Shown piece after piece: positions 25,716 to 33,465 of a stretch of DNA of 64,000 nt. Origin of the DNA: Catellatospora paridis (GTDB taxonomy: Bacteria; Actinomycetota; Actinomycetes; Mycobacteriales; Micromonosporaceae). Each line of letters opens with the position of its first letter. Positions within the stretch are counted from its first letter, which is position 1. Under the pieces are notes generated by a model, which did not search any database, was not told the DNA's origin, and saw only the letters and a program-made list of their open reading frames with translations. The stretch is taken from positions 400,228 to 464,227 of the forward strand of contig NZ_ML769316.1 in the NCBI RefSeq assembly GCF_009720365.1. Reading direction: 5' to 3'. Both the position numbers and the translations under genes were made by a program.

Positions 25716-26815
25716 TGCGCCATAGTAGACACCGGTGGCGGGTGCAGGAACCGCGTGATCGCGGCCGATTCCCGGTCGACCTCGACCTGGACGGGTCCGG
25801 CCAGGGGCGAGAAGGGGTCCACGGCGATCGCCCGGCCGCCGGGGCCCCGCGACCACGTACCGACCACCTGCCCGTCGACCAGCACCGTAGGCCGGATCAC
25901 GCCTCCGCCGGGCCACACCCGGGCCTCGAACGCGGCGTCGACCGACTCCTGCCGGGTGCGGTAGCCGGTCAGGTAGTTGTCGTAGGCGGGCAGCAGGCGC
26001 ACGTCCGGCGAGGCGACCTGGTCACCGGTCTCCTCCGGGCGTCGGGCGAGGACGGTCACGTCGCCGTCGGTGACGATCGCGGCGGCCTGGGCCAGGTCCC
26101 GCCATGCCCGTCGAGCCGAGCCGACGGCGAGGCCCGACCAGGACGCGAAGTCGTCCACGGTCGCCGGGGCGTATGCGGCCAGGTACCGGCGGGCCAGTTC
26201 CGCCACCGCCGCGTCCTCGGTCGGGCCGCGCTCACCCGCCGCGGGCAGCCAGTCTTCCAGCAGCACATACGTCGGCTCACCGGCGCGTAGCGGGCCGTGG
26301 CACAGCAGCCCGCCCAGCGCGGCGTGCCGGATCAGATGGAACGGCGCCTGGCCGGTGAGGTCGACGCCGATGACGGCCAGGCGCTCGGCCAGTTCGGCCC
26401 TGGTGAGCGGGCCGTGCACCGCGAGCGCCTGGCCGATCAGCGCGTCGGCGCGGTGCCGCAGCTCGTCGGTGAGGCCGAGGTCCCGGTAGCGGTGGCGGGT
26501 CGCGGCGAGCACGCGTGGAGCGAGCAGCCGGGTGACCCAGCCGACGTCGTCCGCCGGGATCGTGTGCAGGGTGCCGCGCATGAACCAGTTGCGCACGACG
26601 GTGCGGTCCTGCTCGTACGCGGCGCGGACCGCCTGGGCGGTGAGGTCCTGCCCGCGCGCCCGGATGCCGAGGTCCGCGGCGGTGGTGTCCTGGGCCTGGA
26701 TCGCGAAGACCCGCCGCACGACGTCCTCGGCGGTCTTCCCGCGCCGTCCGCCGCCCAGCAGTTGCGCGCGGGCACGCGCCCTGCTCAGAGAATCGTCGTC
26801 GGCGGGGTGGGACAC
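25712..26815 (-). CDS. Winged-helix DNA-binding protein, AlkZ/HTH_42 family
   Basis: This 367-residue protein belongs to the winged-helix HTH_42 family that includes AlkZ/AZL interstrand-crosslink glycosylases. The catalytic-loop motif of that family, QxQ or QAQD, appears as FAIQAQDTTAADLGIRARG. The FMRGTLHTIPADD and LLPAYDNYLTGYRTR blocks are also conserved. Such proteins unhook bulky DNA lesions and often protect producers of DNA-alkylating antibiotics. Here it is coupled to a six-TM protein rather than a biosynthetic cluster, so the role is uncertain. Confidence 0.85.
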   Translation of the reverse strand: MSHPADDDSLSRARARAQLLGGGRRGKTAEDVVRRVFAIQAQDTTAADLGIRARGQDLTAQAVRAAYEQDRTVVRNWFMRGTLHTIPADDVGWVTRLLAPRVLAATRHRYRDLGLTDELRHRADALIGQALAVHGPLTRAELAERLAVIGVDLTGQAPFHLIRHAALGGLLCHGPLRAGEPTYVLLEDWLPAAGERGPTEDAAVAELARRYLAAYAPATVDDFASWSGLAVGSARRAWRDLAQAAAIVTDGDVTVLARRPEETGDQVASPDVRLLPAYDNYLTGYRTRQESVDAAFEARVWPGGGVIRPTVLVDGQVVGTWSRGPGGRAIAVDPFSPLAGPVQVEVDRESAAITRFLHPPPVSTMAQ

Positions 26816-26848
26816 GGCGTCGAAGTTACGGCACCTCGCCCGGCCGGC

Positions 26849-27169
26849 CTACGCAAGGATGCTGATTCCGATCATGCGGGCGCCGGTCTCGGTGCGCGGG
26901 CGGTGCGTGCTGCCGGGGGCGAAGACCACGTAGCTGCCCGGCCCGAGGCGGTGCCCGCGGTCGATGAACTCCCCGGACACCACGTAGTAGCGCTCCTCCC
27001 CCTCGTGCACGTCCACCTCCGGCCACTGCGTGCCGGGCGCGAAGTCGTACATCCAGCCACGCGCCCGGTCGGTGGCCGGCAGCCGCCGCCGCACGATGCC
27101 GGGCACGACCTCGACGGGTTCGACCTCGTCGACGTGCACGACCTGCACGTCACCGATGTGTTCTGACAT
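26849..27169 (-). CDS. Cupin-domain protein
   Basis: This 106-residue single-domain cupin has motif 1 in the region PEVDVHEGEERYYVVSGEF and motif 2 GSYVVFAPGSTHRPR. These give a possible metal site of His, Glu and a second His. It is cytoplasmic. The ATG has AAGGAGGGG six bases upstream. It may follow the PNPOx-like gene in a loose operon, with 80 bases between them containing a 15-bp CCCGCCT-C-AGGCGGG palindrome at 27190-27204. Substrate unknown. Confidence 0.85.
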   Translation of the reverse strand: MSEHIGDVQVVHVDEVEPVEVVPGIVRRRLPATDRARGWMYDFAPGTQWPEVDVHEGEERYYVVSGEFIDRGHRLGPGSYVVFAPGSTHRPRTETGARMIGISILA

Positions 27170-27249
27170 CAGGTTCCCCTCCTTGACTCCCCGCCTCAGG
27201 CGGGACGAAACGATGCCCCTGCGCGGCAGGGCGTGGCCCGAAGGCCGGT

Positions 27250-28110
27250 TCACAGCGAACGCCACACCAGCGCGGGTCCTGGTGCCTCGACGACGCGGTC
27301 GACGACGAAATCGATCATCCGTTCCGCGCCGGGATGGTCGGCCACCCGGCCCGGGTCCCAGTCGACGGATGCCCGGCCGGTCAGCCGCAGCGCGGGCTGG
27401 GCTCCGGTCCAGTCGACGAAGGTCAGGCCGCAGCGCGGCTGCACGTGGAGGTTGCCGAGCGTCATGTACATGGCGTTGCCGCGGTATTCCGGCCACGACA
27501 GGGTCATGCCGTCGTGCGCGAGGACGAACCCCGGCTCGCCGCCGCGGTGCGAGACGTCCACACCGTGGCCCTCGGCGCCCGTCGCGATGAAGAACGTGTC
27601 CGCGCCGGCGATCAACCGCAGCTGCTCGACCGAGAGCCGGTCGGCGGCCGCCGCCGGCGAGCCGCTGCCGACCTCGCCGTGGACCTCCCGGCGGGTGATG
27701 TGCTTCGGGCAGTTCGCGAAGACCTGGTCGGCCGTGATGACCAGCCTGCCGCCCTGCTCGTGACCGGTGCCGTTGACGCGCATGCGGCGGCGGCCGGCCG
27801 GTTCGAGGACGAGGGCTCCGATGGGGTTCGGGGTCGTGAACGCCCCTTCCAGCGGGTCACCGGCGGCAGGCACGGTCTCGGCGAGCACGTCGCGCTCGCC
27901 TTCGGCGCGCAGGAATCCCGGTGGTCCGTGCAGCGGGCTCGCCCACAGGGCTCCCCCGGCGTCGGCTCCGCCGATCATCAACATGCGCTGCTCGGTGAGG
28001 AACCGACGGGCGACCTCCGGCAGCCGTACGCCCATGCCGGCTGAGCCGAGCCCGGCACGGTCGTGACCGGACCGGCGCTGCACGTATACCTCTCCTGGAT
28101 GTGTCCGCAT
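27250..28110 (-). CDS. Pyridoxamine 5'-phosphate oxidase-fold protein
   Basis: This 286-residue split-barrel flavin-binding protein contains two related half-domains. The N-terminal HPGEVYVQRRSGHD motif is typical of this PNPOx-like subgroup. SVEQLRLIAGADTFFIATG and GVDVSHRGGEPGFVLAHDG form the second barrel. It is probably an FMN- or F420-dependent oxidoreductase of unknown substrate. Seven bases separate its ATG from the VOC gene stop, so the two are one operon under the divergent regulatory region at 28568-28655. Confidence 0.85.
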   Translation of the reverse strand: MRTHPGEVYVQRRSGHDRAGLGSAGMGVRLPEVARRFLTEQRMLMIGGADAGGALWASPLHGPPGFLRAEGERDVLAETVPAAGDPLEGAFTTPNPIGALVLEPAGRRRMRVNGTGHEQGGRLVITADQVFANCPKHITRREVHGEVGSGSPAAAADRLSVEQLRLIAGADTFFIATGAEGHGVDVSHRGGEPGFVLAHDGMTLSWPEYRGNAMYMTLGNLHVQPRCGLTFVDWTGAQPALRLTGRASVDWDPGRVADHPGAERMIDFVVDRVVEAPGPALVWRSL

Positions 28111-28117
28111 GGCGTGC

Positions 28118-28567
28118 TCAGAAGAAGCCGCACGCCGGGCCGTCGCCGGTGGCGGGCGCCGGCCGGGACGGCCGCTCGAGGGCATGGAACTCCAGGCGGA
28201 TGCCGTCGGGATCGAAGCAGAAGAACTGCCCGGCGGCGGCCGGTTCGCCGGTCACCCCGCTGTCGTCGCGGATGGCGGCGCCGAGCGCGCGCAGCCGGGC
28301 CTCGATACCTGCCAGCGCCGCGACGTCGGGGACCTGGAACGCGAGGTGATGCAGGCCGGCCCGGTCCGTGGCGAACGGCGCGGCGCTCTGCTGCCAGAGG
28401 GTGATCATCGGTATGCCGCCGCTGCCCAGGAAGGCGTAGCGCCGGCCGTCGGCGTCGGATCCGCCGACGATCTCGACGCCGAGCGCGTCGCGGTAGAAGT
28501 CGATGGACCGGTCGAGATCGGTGACGTTCAGACCGGTGTGGCCGATGGTGATGCCTTGATCGATCAT
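28118..28567 (-). CDS. VOC-family (glyoxalase/dioxygenase-fold) protein
   Basis: This 149-residue vicinal-oxygen-chelate protein has GHTGLNVTDLDRSIDFYRDA at the start and AGQFFCFDPDGIRLEFHAL at the end. These supply candidate metal ligands (His near residue 10, Glu in RLEFHA). Typical roles are glyoxalase, ring-cleaving dioxygenase or antibiotic-binding resistance protein; the sequence does not decide. It leads an operon with the PNPOx-like gene and is divergent from a CGNR regulator. Confidence 0.88.
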   Translation of the reverse strand: MIDQGITIGHTGLNVTDLDRSIDFYRDALGVEIVGGSDADGRRYAFLGSGGIPMITLWQQSAAPFATDRAGLHHLAFQVPDVAALAGIEARLRALGAAIRDDSGVTGEPAAAGQFFCFDPDGIRLEFHALERPSRPAPATGDGPACGFF

Positions 28568-28575
28568 GGCGCTAC

Positions 28576-28652
28576 CTTCTAATGGTTTTCTTCCGCCTAC
28601 CCGTTAGAAGCTAGCACGGTGATCTAATGCCATCAAGAGGCGATACCATTAG
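28576..28652. promoter_or_regulatory. Cluster of CTAAYGG half-sites, likely CGNR operator
   Basis: The 88-bp divergent region holds an inverted pair CTTCTAATGG (28576-28585) and CCGTTAGAAG (28601-28610). A second inverted pair is CTAATG (28624-28629) and CATTAG (28647-28652). Four copies of a CTAAYG half-site in so short a space suggest operator DNA controlling both divergent genes, most simply bound by the adjacent CGNR protein. Confidence 0.65.
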
Positions 28653-28655
28653 GGC

Positions 28656-29213
28656 ATGCACCTTGCGATCGAGCTCGCCAACACCGTGCACGCCCGCCAG
28701 GGCGAACTCCGCGACGAGCTCCAGACGCCCGCCGAGCTCGCCGCCTGGCTCGACCAGGTCGGGCCGCTGCTCGCCGTGCCCACCGCGGGCGGGTCACCGC
28801 GTGCCGTCAGCCGCGGTGACCTCGCGTCCGCCCGCGACCTGCGGGACGCCATCCGCGCCGTCGCGCTGGCCGCATCCACCGGGCAGGCCCCGGACCAGGA
28901 GAGCATCGAGCGCCTGAACGCGGCCGTCCGCATGGCCCCGCGCTGGCAGGAGCTGGCTCCCGACGCGAAGTCCACGGCGACCCGGCACGGTGCGGCGGCC
29001 GTGCCCGGCGCGCTCGCCCAGGTGGCCGCCGACGCGGTCGACCTGCTGTCCGCCGGCCGGGTCGGGGCATGCGCCGCGCCCGGCTGCGTCCTGCTGTTCG
29101 TGCGCGACCGGCCCAACCGCGAATGGTGCGGCAACGCCTGCGGGAACCGGGCACGCGTGGCACGTCACCACGACCGGCACAAGCAGCCGGCACCGCGGCG
29201 AGACAGGGACTAG
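28656..29213 (+). CDS. CGNR zinc-finger (ABATE-domain) transcriptional regulator
   Basis: This 185-residue protein has an N-terminal ABATE domain starting LAIELANTVHARQG. The C-terminal CGNR zinc finger has CAAPGCVLLFVRDRPN, WCGNACGNRARVARHHDR, with four Cys to hold zinc. The family is described as putative stress-induced transcription regulators. It is divergent from the VOC/PNPOx operon and shares its operator-like intergenic region. Its stop codon TAG shares the bases CTAG (29210-29213) with the stop of the convergent methyltransferase gene. Confidence 0.9.
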   Translation: MHLAIELANTVHARQGELRDELQTPAELAAWLDQVGPLLAVPTAGGSPRAVSRGDLASARDLRDAIRAVALAASTGQAPDQESIERLNAAVRMAPRWQELAPDAKSTATRHGAAAVPGALAQVAADAVDLLSAGRVGACAAPGCVLLFVRDRPNREWCGNACGNRARVARHHDRHKQPAPRRDRD

Positions 29214-29839
29214 GCGGTCAACGCGGAGTCGGCCCGGGAGCCCAGCACCGCCGCGATCGCGGCCTGCGGCCGCTGAGTGTCGTCGCCCGGCCGGTGCAGG
29301 CGCTCGACCTCCGTGAAGCCGGCCCGCGCCAGCCGTGCGGAGAACTCGTCGACGGGCCAGCGATAGGCCGTCGCGACCTTGTGGTCGAAGGCGGAGAGCT
29401 CCTCGCCGTGGACGAAGCCGACCACCAGCGTCCCGCCCGGGGCCATCATCTTCCGGAATGTGGCGAGCACGACGTCCAGGTCCGGCGGCGGCAGGTGGAT
29501 CAGCGAGTACCAGGCCAGGATGCCGGCGATGGCACCGTCGCCGACGTCGAGGCTGTTCATCGACCCGAGCCGGTAGCTGCCGTCCGGGTGGGTCGCCTTC
29601 GCATGGGCGATGAAATGGGTGACCGGGTCGATCCCCGTGGCGTCGACACCGAGCGACCGGAGGTGGCCGGTGATGTGGCCGGGGCCGCAGCCCAGATCGA
29701 GCACGGCGCCGGGCCTGATCGACAGATGTCGCTCGATGAACGCGAGGTCGTCGGCAGGCACCTGCTCGATCGTGCCAAACAGGCTGATGTAGAGGTCTGC
29801 GACGGAGGCGTACGCGTCCCGAACCTGCTCCACGTTCAC
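29210..29839 (-). CDS. Class I SAM-dependent methyltransferase
   Basis: This is a methyltransferase of about 209 residues. Motif I is VLDLGCGPGHITGHLRSLG, followed by ATGIDPV (motif II acidic residue) and AGILAWYSLIHLPPPD (motif IV). It uses S-adenosylmethionine; the acceptor is unknown. I place the start at GTG 29839, reading MNVEQVRDAYASVADLY, because the family usually begins just before VRxAYxxVA. GTG at 29842 or 29878 are alternatives. It converges on the CGNR gene with a 4-base overlap. Confidence 0.85.
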   Translation of the reverse strand: MNVEQVRDAYASVADLYISLFGTIEQVPADDLAFIERHLSIRPGAVLDLGCGPGHITGHLRSLGVDATGIDPVTHFIAHAKATHPDGSYRLGSMNSLDVGDGAIAGILAWYSLIHLPPPDLDVVLATFRKMMAPGGTLVVGFVHGEELSAFDHKVATAYRWPVDEFSARLARAGFTEVERLHRPGDDTQRPQAAIAAVLGSRADSALTA

Positions 29840-29946
29840 CACGTGACTATAGGAGTCCCCGGCATCCGTGTCGTACACCGCCCACGGCCTGCGGCGCGTG
29901 GACCGCAGCCTTCAGGGAGAACAGGCACAGCCGAATCGCGACGGCG

Positions 29947-30489
29947 TCATTGCTGCTCGACCTCCTTGAGGTAGTCCTCGCGCCGCCGGTCCTCCTGGGT
30001 GACCAGCTTCTCTCGGTGCAGTTTGTCGGCCCAATCGTCGGACTCCCAGGTGTCGGTGTCCGACACCGTGGCCACGAACGGCGACATCGACTCGGCTTCG
30101 TCCTGGTTGTCGAACTGCTCCCGGGTCGACCGGAGGCCGAGCAGCCACGCCATCGCGGCGGTCACGACCGCGTACGCGACGAACTGCGTGCGCATGACGG
30201 TCGGCAACGTCACCGCGGTCGCCGCGAGGATCAGCAGCATCAGGGTCAGCAGGCCTGTGCTCATGCCGAGCCGGCGGTAGGAACGGGCGTGGCCGCGGTC
30301 GGTTCTGATCGCGTAGTACACGAGGACCAGCGAGCTGAGAATGCAGATGATCTCCCGCAGCGGCTCCCACAGCAAGACGATGCGCGCGTTCGCGAGCTCG
30401 CGACCGTACGCGACGCCGAAGCCCAGGTTGACGAGCACCGCGAGATACGCCACATACTTCACCAGAGTCGTTTTCATGCGCGAGACCAT
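29947..30489 (-). CDS. Four-TM membrane protein of unknown function
   Basis: This 180-residue protein has four hydrophobic segments in the first 120 residues (YVAYLAVLVNLGFGVAYG, IICILSSLVLVYYAIR, LLTLMLLILAATAV, FVAYAVVTAAMAWLLGL). A charged cytoplasmic tail follows, ending KLVTQEDRRREDYLKEVEQQ. I recognise no family. The start is either ATG 30489 (MVSRMKTT) or ATG 30477 (MKTTLVKY); neither has a clear ribosome site. Confidence 0.7.
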   Translation of the reverse strand: MVSRMKTTLVKYVAYLAVLVNLGFGVAYGRELANARIVLLWEPLREIICILSSLVLVYYAIRTDRGHARSYRRLGMSTGLLTLMLLILAATAVTLPTVMRTQFVAYAVVTAAMAWLLGLRSTREQFDNQDEAESMSPFVATVSDTDTWESDDWADKLHREKLVTQEDRRREDYLKEVEQQ

Positions 30490-30666
30490 AGTGCCCGAAC
30501 AGCGGGCCGTGGTGCCCCTTTCCCGCGGTCGCCGCCGCGAAGGTGCCGTCGCCGAATACCCTGACCAGCCTCGACGCGTCCACCACGAACGTCGTGCAGT
30601 GCCCGCGACAGCCCCGCCACCGGCCTGGTTACGATCATGCGACCGTCCGAACTGGAGGAACTGCCG

Positions 30667-31536
30667 ATGGCGCGGCGCAACAGCCCCTCCGGGTGCGGGT
30701 GTCTCATGCTCATCCTGCTGGGGCCGCTCCTGGTGAGCCTGGCCGTCTCCGTTCCCGGCACCGTGCTCGCCTCGCCTGCGGTCGTGGCGTTCCTGCTGGC
30801 ACGGGACCCGAAGCAGATCGCGGCCTACCCCTCATGGTGGGCGGGTGTGGCGCTGGCCCCGCTCGTGGCATACCTCGTGGTCCGGTTCGCCGGGCGCGGC
30901 AGGGTGCACGCTCGGCATCGGGTCCACCTGGTCCGCGCCGGCGTCCTGACCGCGCTGTGCGCCGGTGCGGCCCTGCTGGCGATGGTGCTTCATCAGCAGC
31001 ACCTCGGTGGCACGACCGGCGCGACACCGCAGGCCCCGGCCGGGCCGCAGCCTCTGTCGCTGGAGACCTCGCTGCCGCTGGTCGGCCCGGTGGCGGCCGG
31101 CACGACGGCGCTGCTCTTCTACTTCGCGCTCCGGCTGCTCGACCGCGGGCTCGCGCGCCGGGCGCAGGGCACGCCGCACACCCAGACCGCACCCGCCCGG
31201 CTCGACCCGCGGCCGCAGGAGATCTGGTGGGGGGAGATCGAGTTCCGCGACGGCGACGGCGCCAAGGACCGTCCGTTCGTCGTCCTGCGGGCGCTGCCGC
31301 ATCACCTGGAAGTCCTGCAGATCACGTCGCAGGACAAGTCGCACCGCGACGACCATCTCCCGTTCTGGACCGGCAGCTCCGACCCGCACGCCGTCGACGA
31401 CGGCTACCTGGAGCTCAGGGTCCGGCAGGTGAGCAGGCTCGACCTGCGCCGCAGGGATGCCGCCCGCTGCCCGGACCCGATCTGGCAACAGGTGCGGTCG
31501 ATGAGAGCGACCGACGCGCCGCGAACACGGCCGTGA
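30667..31536 (+). CDS. Membrane protein with C-terminal PemK/MazF-like domain
   Basis: This 289-residue protein has four predicted membrane helices (about 12-44, 56-74, 89-109, 134-158) joined to a soluble domain at about 183-275. That domain reads RPQEIWWGEIEFRDGDGAKD, then RPFVVLRALP and QITSQDKSHRDDHLPF. It resembles PemK/MazF toxins, with IWWGEI matching the first strand and RPFVVL the second. MazF proteins are mRNA endonucleases; membrane tethering is unusual, and no antitoxin-like small gene precedes it. The ATG at 30667 has GGAGGAA nine bases upstream. Toxin activity is not established. Confidence 0.65.
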   Translation: MARRNSPSGCGCLMLILLGPLLVSLAVSVPGTVLASPAVVAFLLARDPKQIAAYPSWWAGVALAPLVAYLVVRFAGRGRVHARHRVHLVRAGVLTALCAGAALLAMVLHQQHLGGTTGATPQAPAGPQPLSLETSLPLVGPVAAGTTALLFYFALRLLDRGLARRAQGTPHTQTAPARLDPRPQEIWWGEIEFRDGDGAKDRPFVVLRALPHHLEVLQITSQDKSHRDDHLPFWTGSSDPHAVDDGYLELRVRQVSRLDLRRRDAARCPDPIWQQVRSMRATDAPRTRP

Positions 31537-31626
31537 CCACGGCGTTCACGCCGCCACCCGCGCCAGGTCGAGCCGGCGCAGGGGGCCGGATCGGCGAGAA
31601 TGTCGTGACCGGGCCGGCCGCTGCGG

Positions 31627-31965
31627 TCAGCGGCCGCGCTTGGCGCGCAACAACGTGAGCCGTTCGTCGAGCAGCTCGTCGAGTTCGGCGATAGAGCGAC
31701 GCTCCAGCAGCATGTCCCAGTGCGTACGCGGCGGCTTGCCCTTCCGCTGCTCCAGCTCGGTGCCGTCGACCAGCCGCGCCACCACGCCGTCGAACTTGCA
31801 GTCCCAGGTCGTGGGGACCTCCACGTCCATCGCGAAGGGCACCGAGAAGCGGTGACCGTTGACGCAGCGAAACTCGCGACTCTGCCGCGCCACGAACTCG
31901 GTGTTGCGGACTGATTCGTAGCTGACGGATCCGAGGCGGCTTCCTCGTAGCGTGCGGTCTGCCAT
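31627..31965 (-). CDS. rbpA: RNA polymerase-binding protein RbpA
   Basis: This 112-residue RbpA is an actinobacterial transcription factor that binds RNA polymerase and group I/II sigma factors and stabilises the open complex. It starts MADRTLRGSRLGSVSYES. The core zinc-binding region spans FRCVNGHRFSVPFAMDVEVP to TTWDCKFDG (Cys34, Cys56). It ends with the sigma-interaction domain PPRTHWDMLLERRSIAELDE. The ATG at 31965 has GAGGAG five to six bases upstream. It may be the main RbpA or a second copy. Confidence 0.95.
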   Translation of the reverse strand: MADRTLRGSRLGSVSYESVRNTEFVARQSREFRCVNGHRFSVPFAMDVEVPTTWDCKFDGVVARLVDGTELEQRKGKPPRTHWDMLLERRSIAELDELLDERLTLLRAKRGR

Positions 31966-32097
31966 GTCTGCTCCTCGCGGTTGGCGCCGGGTCAAGGTGA
32001 CGCGACGACGCGTACCACCGTGTATGCACGTGAGAGCTGGGCGCCATTCAGCAGATCATGCTTGGGCGTGCCGTCATGTCCAGCCTACCCGCGGAGC

Positions 32098-32145
32098 ACG
32101 GAGCTTGGCGGTGAGGCCGTGGAGCTGGGCCGGCCGGCGAGCGGA
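32098..32145 (+). pseudogene. Fragment of a histidine kinase gene
   Basis: GCACGGAGCTTGGCGGTGAG and the bases that follow closely match 32958-33008 inside the downstream kinase gene, with scattered substitutions and a missing CTGG. In frame it reads TELGGEAVELGRPASG, against TELGGEAAELGRLAGE in the kinase. It sits in the otherwise empty 382-bp region 31966-32347 with no open frame of useful length. I read it as a leftover of a partial duplication. Confidence 0.5.
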
Positions 32146-32347
32146 GTGACCGCCCCGCGCGGCGGCGATTCTCTGGCACAATCGCCGCCGTGAACGGGAT
32201 CGCATCCACGAGACACCAGGTCGCGGCAGCGCTCAGCGCCGGACCGGCCCAGACCTGTTCGATGCATGCCGTCCTGACCGCCGACGCCGTGCCGTCGATG
32301 CTGACGCGGTTGCGGGCAAGGCCCTGATGGCGGAGAGGAAACCGCCG

Positions 32348-33460
32348 ATGGCACTGCAGGCGCCGCTGTGGCGGGCCGTCACCGTCTTCCGGGTGGCGGC
32401 GCTGGTGTACGCCACCATCCTGATGCTGGCCGGCTTCCGTGACTTCACCCGGCCCTGGCTGGGCTGGGCGGTGCTCGCGGCGATGGTGGCCTGGACCGCT
32501 GTGACCGGCGTGCGCTACCAGGACCCCGCGGGCCGCAACCGCACCTGGCTTGCCGCCGACCTCGCCGTCACCCTGACCTGCCTGCTCGCATCCGCCCTGG
32601 TCGTGTCCGCCGACCGGCTGTCCTCCGGCGGGCCGACCTTGCCGATGGCCTGGGTGGCCGGAGCGGTTCTGGTGTGGGCGTTGCGCGGCGGCCGGCGGGC
32701 GGGCGGCATCGCGGCGCTGATCATCGGCGCCGCCGACCTGTTCCTGCGCGGCGAGATCACCTCCGCCACCGTGAACGGCACGGTGCTGCTGCTGCTTGCC
32801 GGCGGAGTCATGGGATACGTGTCACGGCTGACCGACGACGCCGAGACCCGACTGCAGCGGGCCGTGGAGCTGGAGGCGGCGACCCGCGAGCGCGAGCGGC
32901 TCGCCCGCGGCATCCACGACTCCGTCCTGCAGGTCCTCGCCCTGGTGCAGCGGCGCGGCACGGAGCTCGGCGGTGAGGCCGCGGAGCTGGGTCGGCTGGC
33001 CGGCGAGCAGGAGGCGGTGCTGCGCTCGCTGGTCGGGGTGCACGACACGGCGGCGGCCGCGGGCAGCACCGACCTTCGGCTGCTGCTGGGACGGTACGGC
33101 TCGCCACGGGTCACCGTGGCCACCCCCGCGACGCCGGTGCTGCTGCCGGCGGCGGTCGCGGCGGAGGTCGCCGCGGCCGCGGGCAGCGCGCTGGACAACG
33201 TGGCCGTCCACTGCGGTCCCGTGGTGCGGGCCTGGGTGCTGGTCGAACAGGAGCCGGACGCGGTCACCGTGTCGATCCGCGACGACGGGCCAGGCATCGC
33301 GCCGGGACGGCTGGCCGAGGCGTCCGCGTCGGGTCGGCTCGGGGTGGCGCAGTCGATCCAGGGCCGGATCCGCGACCTGGGCGGCACAGTCGCGATCACC
33401 AGCGCGCCAGGGCAGGGCACCGAGGTCGAGCTGCGGGTGCCGGCGCCCCGGATAGGCTGA
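32348..33460 (+). CDS. MacS-family sensor histidine kinase
   Basis: This kinase of about 370 residues has five or six membrane helices in the first 155 residues. A dimerisation helix carries phosphoacceptor His190 (RLARGIHDSVLQVLALVQRR), and a HATPase domain (SIRDDGPGIAPGRLAEASAS) follows. The MacS family belongs to the HisKA_3-like group of actinobacteria. I chose ATG 32348 because GGAGAGGA lies nine bases upstream; ATG 32327 would add seven residues. Its partner regulator starts five bases after its stop. The system faces the ketosynthase-oxidase genes in the same direction. Confidence 0.88.
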   Translation: MALQAPLWRAVTVFRVAALVYATILMLAGFRDFTRPWLGWAVLAAMVAWTAVTGVRYQDPAGRNRTWLAADLAVTLTCLLASALVVSADRLSSGGPTLPMAWVAGAVLVWALRGGRRAGGIAALIIGAADLFLRGEITSATVNGTVLLLLAGGVMGYVSRLTDDAETRLQRAVELEAATRERERLARGIHDSVLQVLALVQRRGTELGGEAAELGRLAGEQEAVLRSLVGVHDTAAAAGSTDLRLLLGRYGSPRVTVATPATPVLLPAAVAAEVAAAAGSALDNVAVHCGPVVRAWVLVEQEPDAVTVSIRDDGPGIAPGRLAEASASGRLGVAQSIQGRIRDLGGTVAITSAPGQGTEVELRVPAPRIG

Positions 33461-33465
33461 CCGTC

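Noticed and set aside
27190-27204. CCCGCCT-C-AGGCGGG palindrome as a terminator or operator
   Set aside because: Its arms are only 7 bp around a single base, so it cannot form a stable hairpin loop. It may be chance in GC-rich DNA, so I mention it only under the cupin gene.
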